A DNA stretch of 64,000 bases from Hydractinia symbiolongicarpus (GCF_029227915.1 NC_079883.1:14694001-14758000); one strand, 5' to 3'. Shown: positions 1 through 13,565, numbered from the stretch's first letter. Translations and numbers: made by a program. The notes: generated by a model not told the origin, from the letters alone.

Positions 1-3000
1 GCATTCATCTCTGCTACTGATCCTGGTAACACCATCTACGAATAATCAAGTATGATATACAACAAAAAATATCCGGAATTAGAAAATACTACGTGATTTT
101 GACTTCTGTTTAAAAAATTTTAAAACCAATTAATTGCTGGATGATACGAATCGTTCTGTCCGAATGCAAAATTATAGGACCTATTTTTCACATTTAAGAC
201 AAATTTAAAAAGAGATAACCGTGCAGCATAAATAAGCTCAAAGAAGGTAATAAGAATTTTATAAAGATTATATCACCTCTTCATTCTCATACATTGTTTG
301 TTGTGTTGCAAATGGTGATGGTTCGCTTTTCATCCATGGATATTCACTTTCAATGGAGTCAGGCGATGAATCTTTAGAGACGTCATTTTCAAATACTGAA
401 TTGACTGGCTGACAGGAAGTGATTAGTATTCTAAATGCGTTAATATCTACCAGTTTATGCATGTAGTGTGGCTACTACTCACTTATATTGTAAGGCAAGC
501 TTAGGGAAATCATTGTTGTATTTGCATAATTAAGTAACTAAAAAACAGAGGAATACATGTACCTTGGCATGTCAATACCCATTGAATTTTTGTCTCCATC
601 CTCCATGCCAATGTCAAATAAATGATAATAATTACCTTGCACCAGAAAGAATGCTAAAAAAATTACAGGAGAAAATGTTATTCTAGCTTTTTTTTGGTAG
701 TCTATGGTATGTAGGTATCCAAGAATATGTTGCTCAGAATGAAAGGTTAAATTTCTCAAACTAGTCGAACCATTTGATTTGATTACCCATCATTTCGATG
801 AGGAGAGGCCTGTTACATAAAACCATACTGGCACTATGCAAGGAAAAGGAGACGTGATAAAAGAATTGGTTTTCCCTGATATTTTAGTCCTATTTATTCT
901 TTTTTGTTTTTAAACAAGGGATAATGGTACATGTGTGACTTTTTGCACAAGGTAGACATTCGATTAAAATAATTGTATCATGGCTCATATTATTTGGCTA
1001 GGTATATAGGTTGAGAAGATAACAACACTTAGATTTTGCATGTGGAAACATGAATATGGAATATACAACCCTGAAGTTTGCAATTATAAAAAAAATACGG
1101 TTGCTCACCTCTTGCTTTTTTAAAAGTTATATCATAAGTAAATGAGGTTTGGATTGCATGTAGTGAGGTTTTCAACTCGAAAGAGGAAATGTCAACTTTT
1201 AAATTCTCCTTGTGCACAGCTTTATGCCACCATGGCCTCTTGTTAATATCACTGGAGGGTCGAAGGTCTGGAACTGGGAATCTGAACCAAAAATAAAACA
1301 AAAAAATGGAGAGTTGCCATTAAAATAAGAAATACTGTGAACTTATTGCACTTCTGGTTTAAAGATGAAAATTCCGAATACTTAACTTTACTTGCCAAAA
1401 ACAACAACAAATAATTCGAATTAATTATAACCACATTAGAAAGTTCTATTTCTTGGCCTTGATAGTTATTAGACTAAATAACTTTATTTCTTACCTTATT
1501 AGCAAGGTAGCATTTGAACACTGAACAGAAAAATCTGTTTTATATTCTCCTATCATAGGACTGTCATCCATAACTTGTCGAAAAGCTGTTTGTTGATTCT
1601 AAATTACAAATCCTTTTTATTTTAAATTTTGAAAGACACACACAGTTGATCAGATACTGTGTGAAACGTAATGTATACTCATGATATAAAACACTAGAAA
1701 AAAACAACATATTCTTAACAAAAAACCTACAGCCGATTGACCAGTAGCCAACGAAGCGTACATGTTATTTATGTTGGTGTGTTTTGTATTATTCATTTTG
1801 TACAATGGACCAGGATGCAATAAGGCAACAATACGATCTATCATTGTCAAATCAATTTCTGCATCTAAAACACCCAATTCAACTGTCACAGAGGATTTCG
1901 GTGGCAATGTTGACCTCGACTGAACTCCCTGAAAAAATTTATATTTGTACTTAAAAAATATTGAAATCGAAAGAAAACAGCATTGATGAAGGTTTCCACT
2001 CATATGGAAGTGATTGAATTAAGAAAATGATTTTGGACTTCTTGGCTAACAACCTTAGATTCAACTCCTTTTCTTTGAATAAAAAACATCTTTCTAAAAT
2101 TGTTCCATCAATCTCTTTAAGTAAAAGACAGGATTGTTTACTATGTCAAATTGAACATAGAAATCACTCACTGTTGAACCAGCTCTTTGGGTCTTAAACA
2201 TCTTAACTTTCACACAGGGCGACAAATTTGCACCAAACATACCAGGATATAATGGAGAATCTTCTTGTAACTTGAACTGAAGTAGCTACAATTGCAGAAA
2301 AAAACTTTACAGGAAGACATTTGTGTGTGTAGAATTTTTAAAATGAAATTGTAATAATAAAATCTGAAGAAATTAATTTAAGGTTACTGTAAAGGAAAAA
2401 ACTCACTTGATAAGTAGTCTCAGAAAAACCCTTATAATTTATTAATACTTTTATATTTTTTTTTATTTTTTTTTGTTCCTAAATGCTTGATGAAAGACAT
2501 ATTTGGTGGTGCTATTTTCATGAGATATTGATTTTTAAAAAGAAAGTATAATTAAATAAACACACACACACACCTTTTTTTTGCCGCACGTTTTAAAATG
2601 CGGAAGTTTCTTATCATGCATAATGTTTACAAAAAATATGCTTAACTCATTTTACACATATTTTCTCGAAGGTGTGAAGGATATAACACCTCTGAAAAGG
2701 CTTTTTCCAGAAAAAAGGGATGTTCCAAATATTTTCATGGAATATAAAATATGTCATTCGAAAGAGAATTTTTTTTTCTATATGTCGTGAATTTTTTAAA
2801 AAAACCTAAAAAAAAATTTGTTTCCTTTACAGTAACCTTAATAATTTATTATGAACTACAAATTTTGATTGTCACAAAAAACTTTCTTTCTTTAATAACG
2901 AACCAGGATTAAAACGTAATTCTTTAATGTGAATGATAAACAGACTGTAATAAGGCTTATCTTATAAATCATGTGGTTCCATGCCCAGACATTTTACTGT

Positions 3001-6000
3001 TTAAAAAAATCTGAGAAGTATATTAAAATTTTTTACTATGACATACTTTAGTTTGGGAATAGGGTATCTTTGTCTTTTTCTCAATTTTATTGACTGTGTC
3101 ATACAGATTTTCATCAACAGCAAGTTTCCCTACAATCATGTCCGTTGTTAGAGATTTTGAGCCTGATATAATTTTTTGTTCCATCTCCAATGTAACTGCA
3201 GAGGCTAGAATTCTAAATATGGTAATAAGCAAAATAAAGAGAGTAATGTTAGAGATTTATGGACCCAGTTATAAACAAAAGTTTGCCACTTACCAGAGCT
3301 AAAGACAGTATTCGGAAAATAAATGTTGTTTTTTTGTTAAATAATCATTGAGACTTTTTTGTCTGTAAAAAATATCTATGCCAGTGATATTTTCTTCTTG
3401 ATTAAAGGTTACCTCCTGCGTAAAATAAAGGTGAGCACATATGAAAGATCTTTGAAAGTTCTCCAGAAATCTTTTTATTTTTTTGAAAAATCTTTATCCC
3501 TTCTGGAGATATTTGATTTAAAAGTTGCGCTAATTATGCAAAATTATGACGTCATGAGTTAGCATTGAGTATAATTATGGTAATTAAATATTAAAATTCA
3601 TGTAAAATGTTTAAAACGCGTCAAAGTGAAAGGTCAGAAAAAATTTTAACTCTCAATTTTTAACTCAAATGGCTTGTCAAAAATGTTAAATATAACACCC
3701 GCGCAGAGCATACTCATGATATCATGCATAATTAGTGAATCTTCTTAGTCCAAATTCTAAAGAACCAATTAGGAATTTTAAAAAAAATATTTCAATTTTT
3801 AGACAACCTTTCAAGCTCTTTCATATCTAATTAACTTTATTTTTCACGGGAGGAACCTTTAAACACAATAATAATAAAAAAGTGGACAATAATGAAGAAG
3901 ACAAACCTGATATGATCATAACAGCATGTTGTAAGCAAACTGTCACGAAAATCCTCTCCACTTAGCCCAAACAAACTATGCATAGAAAACTTTTCCAAAT
4001 GTGAAAAAAACAATGAGGACATTTCTTCCAAACAATATTCCATGGAGCTGTCACTGACTTCATGCTGCGATATTAAAGGATCGCGGTGAAGGAGTACTAA
4101 GACTATATTGCTGGATCTTAATTTAACATGTGTTGTGTTCATGGAATCATCCAAAGTGCTAATTCCTGCCAGACCAACATTGGTAGGGGGTGAAGAGAAA
4201 CCATGTGTGAATCTTGAACCTGGTGAATTTTAGCAAAAATCAATATGGCTATGTGGAAGTGAATATCTTTTTTATAAAATTTAAAAAAGTAATAAAAAAA
4301 CTACAACAAACTAACAAACAAAAACATAATTGCAAAAATGTGAAAAGTCTCTAATTTTCAAACATTTCATTCAAATTTTGCTAGCTTTTGATGTATATTT
4401 GAACATGGCTGTAACACAAATAAGCTACCTGAAGTCACCTCCGAAGCATCAGAACAAGTTATCCCCTGACTCCTGCTTTATACCCTAATTTTTTTCAACC
4501 AATATCCTTTTTCAATTTTCCTAATACTGACTGCATTGAAAAACAGACTACAAGAGATGAGAACATGGAATTCTTAAAAAAACACCCTAAAGGCAGCGCA
4601 GTTGTTTGACTGACCTGGATATGAACTGTTCTCTGTTGCTATGTCTTTCTAAGTGTTCAAAAGGGATGCATTCATTTCAATAATAATTGATAAACAAGCA
4701 ATTGAGCAATTTTGTAGATAAAAATTTTTAATAATAACTACCGTTACTCTCTGTTACATACCTGATGATCCAACTGAAGATGCACGGAATACAGTACTTG
4801 CTCTTTCTGTTAATGTCCCTAGTAAAGTTTAAAAAAAAGAATAAGAATAGAAAGAATCATACAGAAATAAGATAACATTATAAAACAGCCATTGGAATTA
4901 AAAAGTTTTTTTATCAATTTATGCTACATCAACATTATAGATACTCACTTGGTCCCTTCACACTATATGAATAGCTATCATTACAAATATATAATCAATC
5001 AATGGTCAAATTTATTATAACCACATAAAGTTAACATTGTCTACATTATCTTACTAAATTTCTCACCTTTTGTGCTTAAAGAGCTGCTGCTTCCACCCAA
5101 ACTAATGTTACTTAATGTAGATCGTGGTGAAGTAGGTGAGAACGAATTTGGGTCATTGACATTAAATGAAAGATTATGTTGTTTTACAGTACTTAATAGT
5201 GTTGGTTGCCCTAAAGCTGGTAAGGGGAAATCTGACATTGAAAAGAATTCTTCCTCGCTTGCAGTAGATTGATTTGCTAAACTGTTTGTGTTGGTGGCAT
5301 CAGACTGCAAACTGTTCAGCGCTTGCTTCCAGTTCTGCGTTTCCGTTCCATGAAATTGACTTTGTAATGATTCTTCAACCTTCATATAATCTTCAGATTT
5401 CATTTCGCGCATTCTTGTTCTACGTGAAGAACCTGCTGACTCTGAGACTTCTCCCTGGGGTGGTCCTATCAAGGGAAAGTTTTTTTTTAATACTACAGAA
5501 GGAAAAATTTTCATTGACAGAAGTTTAGCAAGGAACAAAATTCATGAAATCTAGAAAAATCAAAAAATTGTGGTGTTTTGTTTGTCATGAAATTGCACAC
5601 ACAATTAGAGAAAATGCAAAAAAACATCATTTTAGAGTTTTATTCTTTGCAAAAACTTTCACAAAAAAACACAAGTTACTTCCTTGAAACTAGCATTACC
5701 CTACTTTATACCACATCAACAAAGTAAAACTTATTGAAGATTGATATTAAATAAATGTTACAACCAAAAAAATGATTCAAAAGTAGGTTGAGCAATAATA
5801 ACAAACTATACCTGCTTCTGGGATAGCAGAAACAGCATCAACAAGAAGATGGAGTTGACGAGGTGTCAAAAATATATTTAATCCTGCTAGTGAGTAATCA
5901 ACGTCTACCTAAATGACGTAAAAATTTGACTGGACAAGGAAAATATCCACTTGATTAGGGAGGCAAACAGAATTAATTTGGTGACAATAACCTTCAATAA

Positions 6001-9000
6001 CCTTCCCATACCAAAAAATCTTCTTTTCAAAATTTAACAAACCTTCTACACTATTGTTGGCATACTATCAAAATTCAATTTGTTAGTCTAAAGGTGAAAA
6101 AATTGATTTAAAAAAATTGATGATGACAGCACAGGCCAGTGTATGTTGAAATATTTTTTTGAATTGGTTCTATTGTAGAGCTTTAAACACTGATCAAGAA
6201 AATGTATAGGTTCAATGTGCTATTGACAAACGGATACAGATATATTGTCTTTCAAAGTTTTTTGTTCTAAAAAAAACCATCAACAAAATAGGTAGCTTAT
6301 GCTATTATAAGCCACCTGTTTTGTAACCTTGGGTAATTGGCCCAATTTTAGTCCTAGGTAGCCTTTAGTTACCATGCAGAAGGAGATGTCAGTTATTTCT
6401 TACCATTACCAAATTATTTGGTCTTAAAAAATATTGTCCACTGTAATGTCCACGGTGCCTGTTCCATACATACACACATAGTAGCATCTCTATAATAATA
6501 CGCCAGTTCTGTCTGTTTGTCTGTCTGTGACTTTTGCAAAGTGGATTATATTCTTCGCTATTTTCTTTGATGAAGTCTGTAAAACATCGCCCTTAAAATT
6601 ATTCTGTAATTTACCAAACTTTAACGTTAAAATAATATTAACGTCAAAGGAAAGTATATTAAATTAATGAAGCCATTACAGTGCACCCAAAACTTTGAGG
6701 CCAAATTTGGGCAATTTTCCTAAACCTGGGTCCTAACATCCGTTTCGGAATGGACGGGTTGATGACGTCATCAAAAAACCTTCAAACCCTAATACCTCTG
6801 CAACCGTTTGTCAAAAGTACATAATTCTATACATTTTCTTGATTGGCGTTTTAAGATCTATACGGCAATAGGTGTACAAATTTCCCAAAAAAATGTCCTG
6901 AGTTTTGACAGGCCATTCCTGACGTCAGTAAAATTTCTAAACTTTTACATCTCAATAACCGCTCATCAAAACCACATGAACATATACATTTTCTTGATCA
7001 GCAGTTTAAGCTCTACACAATAGAGGCAACATGAAAACAAAGTTCTAATTTTTTTTGTAGATGGGTTGCTGACGTCATCAAATTTTTTATTATGCCTCAG
7101 TGGATTTTTCCACGGGCTTTATCGACTAGTATTATTATAAAAGAGACATACACAGAACATGTTTTGCTTTACCCGTTAATAAAGACACTCAAGACAAGAG
7201 GTTTTCAGAAATATTTGTAGAACATTTTTCTAAAAGGTATATTGTGGGGGGAAATGAGGTTTTGGCATCTTTATTTTTATTCAACTTTCTGACTATCTAA
7301 TTCCCTCCACAATCTTTTTTTTTCTTTTAGTAGCCAAACCTCTTCACACCGTTAACTAAATAAAAATCTTAACCCATAAATTTGTAATTAATTTTTAAAT
7401 AAAACCCTTTTTTGTGTGAGGTTTAGTGAAAAGAACTTGAAATTGGCTCAAAAATTATTTCTCTTCAGAGGCTAAACTGACTTAATTCATGTAAAACTTT
7501 CCATAGAAGAAATGAGTTAATTATTAACTAAATTTATCCCAATTTTTGTTTAAGAAATGTTTGCAAAACATTGTCTTTAGGCAAAGCAAAGTTATTTTTA
7601 CCTTAGGCCCAGGCAACGCTTCACTTTGTTTCAGTTTAACCTTAACATTTTGTTTACCATAAGATGATAAAATCTTGTCTTTCTGTAGTAAGCCTGGCAT
7701 ATCATCCTTCTCACTTCCTTTCCTCTCCTTTGTTGAGTATTTATAAAAATCTTCCCCCACATGAGAAAACTGATTGATTGTATATTCATCTAAATTCTCG
7801 TCAGGTAATGTTTCTCTCAAACGGGTCCTTTTATGTTTTGGAAATTCATCTATAAACAAGTTTATTCCTTTCATTTGAAAGTTTTTGATCGCCACTGCAA
7901 CTGGCTCATAAACACTATGTTGTGGTGCATTTTCTTCCCCAACTTCTTCATGAGAAAGGTCCCAGTAATCCATACTAGAGAAGAAATGAAGTACTAAGGT
8001 GAATACAGCAGTAGCAATAAGTCTGCCACTAACTAAATCATTGAACACTCGCACTTGCACATGTCAAATCTATTAAACCAATTACCACTTTTATAGTCCT
8101 TTTTTTGCTGTTAACCTTGGCACCTTGTCAGAAGCAAAACAAACAAATTCATCAGAATATTATTACAATCTCTTTGTTACAAAATTTTTGTCATAAAATG
8201 TGAGGTGCTTTAGTCTTTTTGCAGGGTTTATGTCTTATTAAAAATTTGTAATTATGTACAAGAAGTGATAAACAATGATAATAATAATAATATGAACAGT
8301 GAACGGTCTAACTGAAACAATATCTTCAATGTTGTTAAGTTATTTGAAATTGTTGTATTGTTTATTAGAATGTTTGAAAAAAATTAGGAGGGCACTTTTC
8401 TAGCCAAAACGGTCAACTCTAAGGGCAATATTTTTATTATTGGAAAAAATACTAATGCATACCGATCAATGTGTAATTCAATCCCAACTCCAGTTTTTGA
8501 ATCCATCGGCATATGCTCCATTCGAACAAGTATATCAGCAAACGATAGTCTCACACGAGCTAATACTAAAATTATATTTCATGATTAAAACAAGAGTAAA
8601 GTTTTGAATCTTGTGCTTACAATATAAATACATTCCGGTACACAATTATAATGAAACATGCTTAATTATTACTGGGGCTTTTATATATAAGTCATTATAT
8701 GACATTTTACCAGATTCAATAGTTTGTGCAAATGCTTCCAATCCCTCAAATGATTGTCCTGCATCAGCATTTTCATCGCCACTGGTTGCAGCTTCTTGAC
8801 GTAGGCATTCTTGTGCCAACTGAATACTAGTGGTCATACTCATGGAGTTCCATGAATAGGTACTGTCCAGCATACTTCCTAAATAAAGCTTTTTAATTAA
8901 GTAATAATATAAATTAACTCTGGAGATTGCTAATATGATTGTTAGACTTTAAACTTGGACATGGTATTAAATTTTGATTCCACCTTTTCCCACACTTAGT

Positions 9001-10537
9001 GTTTGAGTCAAAACAGTGGTTTGCCTTCAAAAATTCAACCTTAAAGTTGGGTACATATTTTATCTAAGATGTAGTTACCTTTTGAAAAATTGTATTTTCT
9101 TTTAATATTACTTTTAAAGTACATACATTGTCATTTGTTAAATAAAACATTCAATAAAACAATTAATAAATCAGGCTTAGAAGAATAGAAATTCTAGTAT
9201 GGACTTTTTTATACTTTTTAACACAGATGTTACCTGGTCTGATGTCTGCTTATAAAAAAGGGCAAGTATAGTGTAAATTTTCCTACTGCCTTTTCCTACA
9301 TCTGTCATTTTTCTTACACAAATATATTTATTGTCCATACATTCTTAATTATGTGCTTACACGTTTGATGAATGTATTTGTCATCCATGGAAAACGTGTC
9401 CAGCATCCAAAATCAACGGTAGCATTTGGCAATACAGTCAGGTGTTCATGTTAACACAGCAATGACAAAAAAAATGCTGATGTGAAAAAGTTCGTAATGT
9501 AAATAAAATTGCAGTTCTAAGTTCTAAGTCCATTTAACTTCATCACATTTGCAGGTCTATTGTTCCCTGTTATTGGGTCAAAAATCAGAAAAAACTAATG
9601 ATCCTATCCTGAGAAAAGGTGATAATGGATGAACACAGGTCACCTGTACAAGATAGGCCCAATAAAGAAGCTAAAATGTAAATAAACCATTTCAGGGAAT
9701 TTGATAACAAACCATCATAGCACTAATTTCCACTTATTGATAATGAAACCATCACAAATGTTTTTTTTGGTGTGTGGTTAAGTTGCCTCTGCTAGGGTTA
9801 CTCTATTATTTCCCCCCACCAAGCTTAAAACCTGTATTACGCCCTGATTATGTCCATTATATTGAAAGGCATGTCTAACATGAGTTATCAGGAATTCATG
9901 GCAAGCATTTTGATGTAAGAAAAACTATTTTGCTTAAATCTGGAGTGAGACTGTCACTTTTTTAAAACAAAAACAGTAACAGTAATTGTAAAAAATTCCT
10001 ACCTTCTTCTACCTTCTGCTTTGGCGTGAATGTTAGTTGTAGTCCATGTATCTCAATTTCACAGCTGTCATTCAGCAGTGCTTTCCAAGGAACAGATACT
10101 GAGATACTGGAAATAAAACCATCAACCATTTCCAGAGGAATGCCTGCATTGGACATCATCTCATTTAACGCCTACATATATTTTTAAAATGGAAAATCAC
10201 AATTCAAGAAATATAGAAAAAAGGTAATAACAAATTCAGCTTGAAACAGGTATAGACAGATGAAACTATTCTATTCTGCAAATTTTCCAATTTTATGCAT
10301 GTATATACAAACATTTATCTGTCTGAAACAAAATTTTATACAATATATAGTACATAAATTTTAGATTACCCAAACATCAAGTGGAATATTCGTAACCGTT
10401 CCTTTGCCATGATATAAATCAACGGTCAATTGGTCAAGGTCGAGCTTCTCTTTCAAAAAATCTCCCAGATAATGCTGTAACAAATAGCGACAGGCACGCT
10501 TCTTTATTGATTCAGACCAGGGGAAATACCAAGGCAT
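1..10537 (-). CDS. ATG2: ATG2 autophagy lipid-transfer protein, N-terminal half (17 exons, partial)
   Basis: ATG2 bridges the ER and the growing phagophore and moves lipid in bulk; it works with WIPI and ATG9 (family knowledge). Exons, 5' to 3' on the minus strand: 10537-10370, 10171-10003, 8878-8711, 8565-8463, 7974-7602, 5908-5812, 5465-5067, 4818-4762, 4219-3907, 3212-3047, 2285-2172, 1928-1731, 1598-1495, 1281-1109, 635-563, 430-277 and 35-1 (continuing off the window). Every border is GT..AG and the phase is continuous through all 17, giving about 954 codons. Vertebrate ATG2 is about 1,900-2,100 residues, so roughly half is present. The first exon carries the chorein-type start (MPWYFPWSESIKKRACRYLL), the lipid-entry end of the protein. 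The RFPVPDLRP motif followed by PWW in the 1281-1109 exon is a hallmark of the middle ATG2 region. The ATG at 10537 begins the conserved N-terminus, so the start is secure. Introns host at least three mobile elements. Confidence 0.95.
2382..2837. mobile_element. TTAA-flanked MITE in an ATG2 intron
   Basis: The ends are perfect inverted repeats: GGTTACTGTAAAGGAAA on the left and its complement on the right. Each end is flanked by TTAA (2378-2381 and 2838-2841). About 456 bp, AT-rich, no coding capacity. TTAA target sites are typical of piggyBac-type transposases, so this is probably a non-autonomous piggyBac derivative (inference). It lies between ATG2 exons 10 and 11. Confidence 0.75.
3406..3858. 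mobile_element. Second TTAA-flanked foldback MITE in an ATG2 intron
   Basis: The left end reads AGGTTACCTCCTGCGTAAAA and the right end is an imperfect inverted copy (AGGTTCCTCCCGTGAAAAA when reversed). Similarity continues for about 60 bp, including an ATATGAAAGA block on both arms. TTAA flanks both ends (3402-3405 and 3859-3862). The interior is distantly similar to the dispersed repeat at 15662, 35571 and 58309 (shared ATTATGACGTCAT-like segment). It lies between ATG2 exons 9 and 10. Confidence 0.65.
6489..7130. mobile_element. Putative non-autonomous Helitron-like repeat in an ATG2 intron
   Basis: The left end reads TCTATAATAATACGCCAG followed by a (TCTG)n-like tract. The right end has a short hairpin-forming GTGGATTTTTCCACGGGC and then ATCGACTAGT. 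TC...CTAGT ends with a subterminal hairpin suit a Helitron. The TATAATAATAC inverted repeat at the extremes also allows a Helentron or an ordinary TIR element. There is no coding capacity. A related right end occurs near 51355-51391. Confidence 0.45.
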
Positions 10538-11462
10538 GATTGTATATATTGATTAGCATTATCTAAAAATATATATAAGAATTTAAATTGTTAACTGGAT
10601 TGCTAACAAAATGGTGGTCTTATAAACAATATTTTCCAAGATATTTAGCATTGTGATATAGGAATGACCAACATAAAAATACAGTAGATGCATGCAGTAA
10701 ACAGTCATAAATTATATACACAACAAAAAAGTAATAGGAGATTGCTGTGGTTAATTCTTTTACCATTCTCTCAGGATTTAAAATTATATCAGTCTCTAAG
10801 ACAAAATCATTTTTTGTGTATTGAGTATAAGAGGACAAAGCAGGTCAGTAGCACTTTTGTCTCATTTCTCTAGCTCTTAACGGTTTGATTTTTTCTTTAC
10901 AATTGTAGAAGCACACCACAACCAATTTACATGTTCTTACATAGTTTATTTTCTTACTCGCTAAAAGGTAAATGCTTACGTGTTAAGAAAAATCCTTGAT
11001 TCACGTCAGTAAATACTTGCAAAATGGTTTTTTAAGTGGAATGTAACTTGGACTTAATACGGTCTCAAAATGCCTGTACATTATACCAGCACTACGAGCT
11101 ACTTTGTTTCATTAAACGAAAGCCATACAAAGTGCTTCATCTCAAATAAAAATTTTTAACAGAGGTAATACAAAATTTTTAAAAAAATAATACGAACTTA
11201 AACATAGTTTTCTATAATAGAAAATCATTGATACAAAAGACACCGAAGTAAATTACTATATCAGTCCATTTCTTAAGATTTTAGGGAGCCGTGCGGCAAT
11301 AATTCCATGTGTGCAATCTTAAAAATTTAAAATTTCAAGAAACAAAAGTAATACCACCTACTCTGCCCAGGGGCTTTGTTTTGGCTTGGACAACATGCAA
11401 AAAAGCAAAGTTCCAACAAAGTTTACAGCCAGGAATTTAAACCCATAGTACAAAAAATTGTG
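10538..11462. other. Upstream region of ATG2, no gene seen
   Basis: AT-rich sequence immediately 5' of the ATG2 start. No TATA box, CpG-rich promoter or open frame of note was recognised. The ATG2 promoter and 5' UTR must lie here or further up. Confidence 0.5.
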
Positions 11463-11979
11463 AGTAAAGCTTTTGATAGAGAGCCACGTAAAGTTATTTG
11501 GTGGGCTATGAGAAAATTAGGTGTGGATGAGTGGCTAGTTACGATGGTTCAGTCTATGTACAGCAATGCTAGAAGTCGTGTCAGGATTAACGATTCACTT
11601 AGTGATGAATTTAGTGTAAATGTTGGTGTACATCAGGGTTCTGTACTTAGTCCTTTGTTGTTTATTCTAGTCTTAGAAGCGCTGTCGATGGAGTTCAGAA
11701 CAGGTTGTCCATGGGAGTTATTGTATGCAGATGATTTGGTTCTCATAGCAGAGTCGATGGAAGAATTAGTTGAAAAGTTTGAGAAGTGGAAGAAAGGACT
11801 AGAAGAGAAAGAGCTGAAGGTAAACACAGCAAAGTCTGAAGTCATGATAAGTAGCATTGCAGCCAAGTGTGACCTTGTAGTTGAAAAGTGGCCTTGTGGA
11901 GTTTGCAGGAAAGGGGTTGGTAGTAACTCAATTTTTTGTCAGACTTGCAAGCATTGGGTACATAAGAAGTGCAGTAGTT
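11463..11979 (+). mobile_element. Internal fragment of a non-LTR retrotransposon (RT palm plus PHD-like finger)
   Basis: The open frame is about 170 codons. It starts at the KAFDR-like RT motif, runs through HQGSVLSPLLF and the catalytic YADD, and ends in a Cys/His finger (CGVCRKGVGSNSIFCQTCKH). The N-terminal endonuclease and early RT, and everything after the finger, are missing. An internal piece lacking the 3' end is unusual for a LINE. The frame is intact, so insertion or capture is probably recent. The finger segment matches the LINE piece at 36605-37423 over about 58 bp. Confidence 0.85.
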
Positions 11980-13329
11980 TTTTGAAAGAACCGAAGACCT
12001 TACTTTAATTATGTCCTTATTTTTTCTCTCAATAACGATTTCCTTACTCTCTCAAAACAAGATTCTGAAGATAAATTTTTCTTTTGTGTTGAATGTTATT
12101 CTAATCTATTTATATATTCGCAATTACATTGAGCATTTTGAAATGATTTGCTTCTGGTAATAGAGCAACATGGCAGGTATGATTTTTAGGTGTTATTGAC
12201 ATGTATTTCACAAGCTAGTGCCCAGGACTAAATTGATAAATGCTGTTAAAAAAACATTACCAAATGTAACAATTTAGTTTGAATGTTATTCATTCTTTTT
12301 TTTCTTTTTTATATTCGCTACTTTTAACTCTACTCTACCCAGGTGGTCACAAAAAATGTTTTAAAAAATTAAAAATACAATTTATAAGGCACATGAAACT
12401 TTGTCCTCCCCATTACTGCCACTCATTTTATTATGCACACTATGATTGGAAAGATGAAGATGGATAATAAAATTGTAAAAACATGAGAAATAATCTTCCT
12501 TATATCGTTGTTACAGATGATCTGTAATAATTCATCATTTCGTTTCTTTTTATGCATTTTGACTACGCAGTTTTATACGTACATGAAAAAGATTTAAATA
12601 AGGGTTGTAAAGCTTTCTTAAATCATTCTCTGACTTCATATTTCGCTTTTGTCGTAATTTCAGAAAGCTATCACAGACATAAAGAAAACAAAATTTGCAT
12701 ATATGCGATTAATCGCACGCCTAAACAAACCTGCGCTTGTTAAGGCGTGGGCATGTGTGGGGGCGTGCGCTGACACGCCTCTCACGAAAATGGTCTGCTA
12801 TATATACATTAATTCTAAAGATGAAATTAACTTTAAAAGTTCTGACATAATTATACATAATTATTTTGATGCTTTTATACAAAATATGCTGTTAAACTAA
12901 GCATGATCCTGTTTTGATGTAGCGAAACGAACTTTGTTATTATTTTTAAATAAAGAAATGCGATAATAGTGCAATTAATATAAAAATGAACTTTGTATAA
13001 CGATTTACATACAGACTTTATTTGAACTTATACAAATTTTATAAAAACTTTGCAATTTTGATGATGCGAAAAAGATTGTATAAAAAATAAAATGGTAAAT
13101 GCAAAAGATTTAATAAATTGATCCAAAGTTTTTCATACAAATTATGTATGAATATTTTGAGACGGTTCCTTACGGAAGTGCGTAACTGCAAAACAATATA
13201 TAAATTACCAACCATGACACACAAGCTCGCCGACGTTAAGCAGGCAAATGACATTTCAAGTAGGCAATTTTTTACCAAGGGAAACAAATCAAATAAGAAA
13301 GGCTCTTTTTGTATTTAACGGACAATGAT
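11980..13329. other. Intergenic, ATG2 to kinectin
   Basis: No gene seen. It holds a GC-rich cluster of inverted CACGCC motifs (annotated separately). The remainder is AT-rich with short meaningless frames. Confidence 0.5.
12716..12779. repeat. Tandem pair of CACGCC/GGCGTG inverted repeats
   Basis: CACGCCTAAACAA (12716-12728) pairs with TTGTTAAGGCGTG (12737-12749), 12 of 13 bases, with an 8-nt spacer. GGCGTG (12762-12767) pairs with CACGCC (12774-12779), with a 6-nt spacer. Four copies of one hexamer in alternating orientation form a GC-rich island in very AT-rich DNA. This could be a binding-site cluster or a structured RNA; nothing else supports either. Confidence 0.6.
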
Positions 13330-13565
13330 AATTTATGCAAAATTGACAAAAACATACGAAAATTAATTTCCGTAAAAATTAATTCCTTTAGGGCACTCCT
13401 TTGGCTACTGACAGTTTACAGGGCGGCGACAATGATGTCGAGTAGCACTATACTGTCTTGGCCCTGGGATCAAAAATCCCGGGAAAGTTATGTCCGACCG
13501 ACCGACCAACTCATTTTCGCAGGGTCTTCAGGACGCGAACACAACATATTTTTGATGATAGCCTT
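13330..13565 (-). mobile_element. Fragment of dispersed TIR element (same family as 36195-37861)
   Basis: Reverse-complement match to 36195-36461. Shared landmarks are the ACTGACAGTTTACAGGGCGGC block, the CCGACCGACC stretch and the terminal inverted-repeat block AACACAACATATTTTTGATG ending at 13565. The other half of the element is absent, so this is a one-ended fragment. Confidence 0.7.

Noticed and set aside
4939-4980. Possible small ATG2 exon with AG acceptor and GTGAGT donor between exons 7 and 8
   Set aside because: In the phase required by exon 7 it contains a stop codon, while exons 7 and 8 join cleanly without it.
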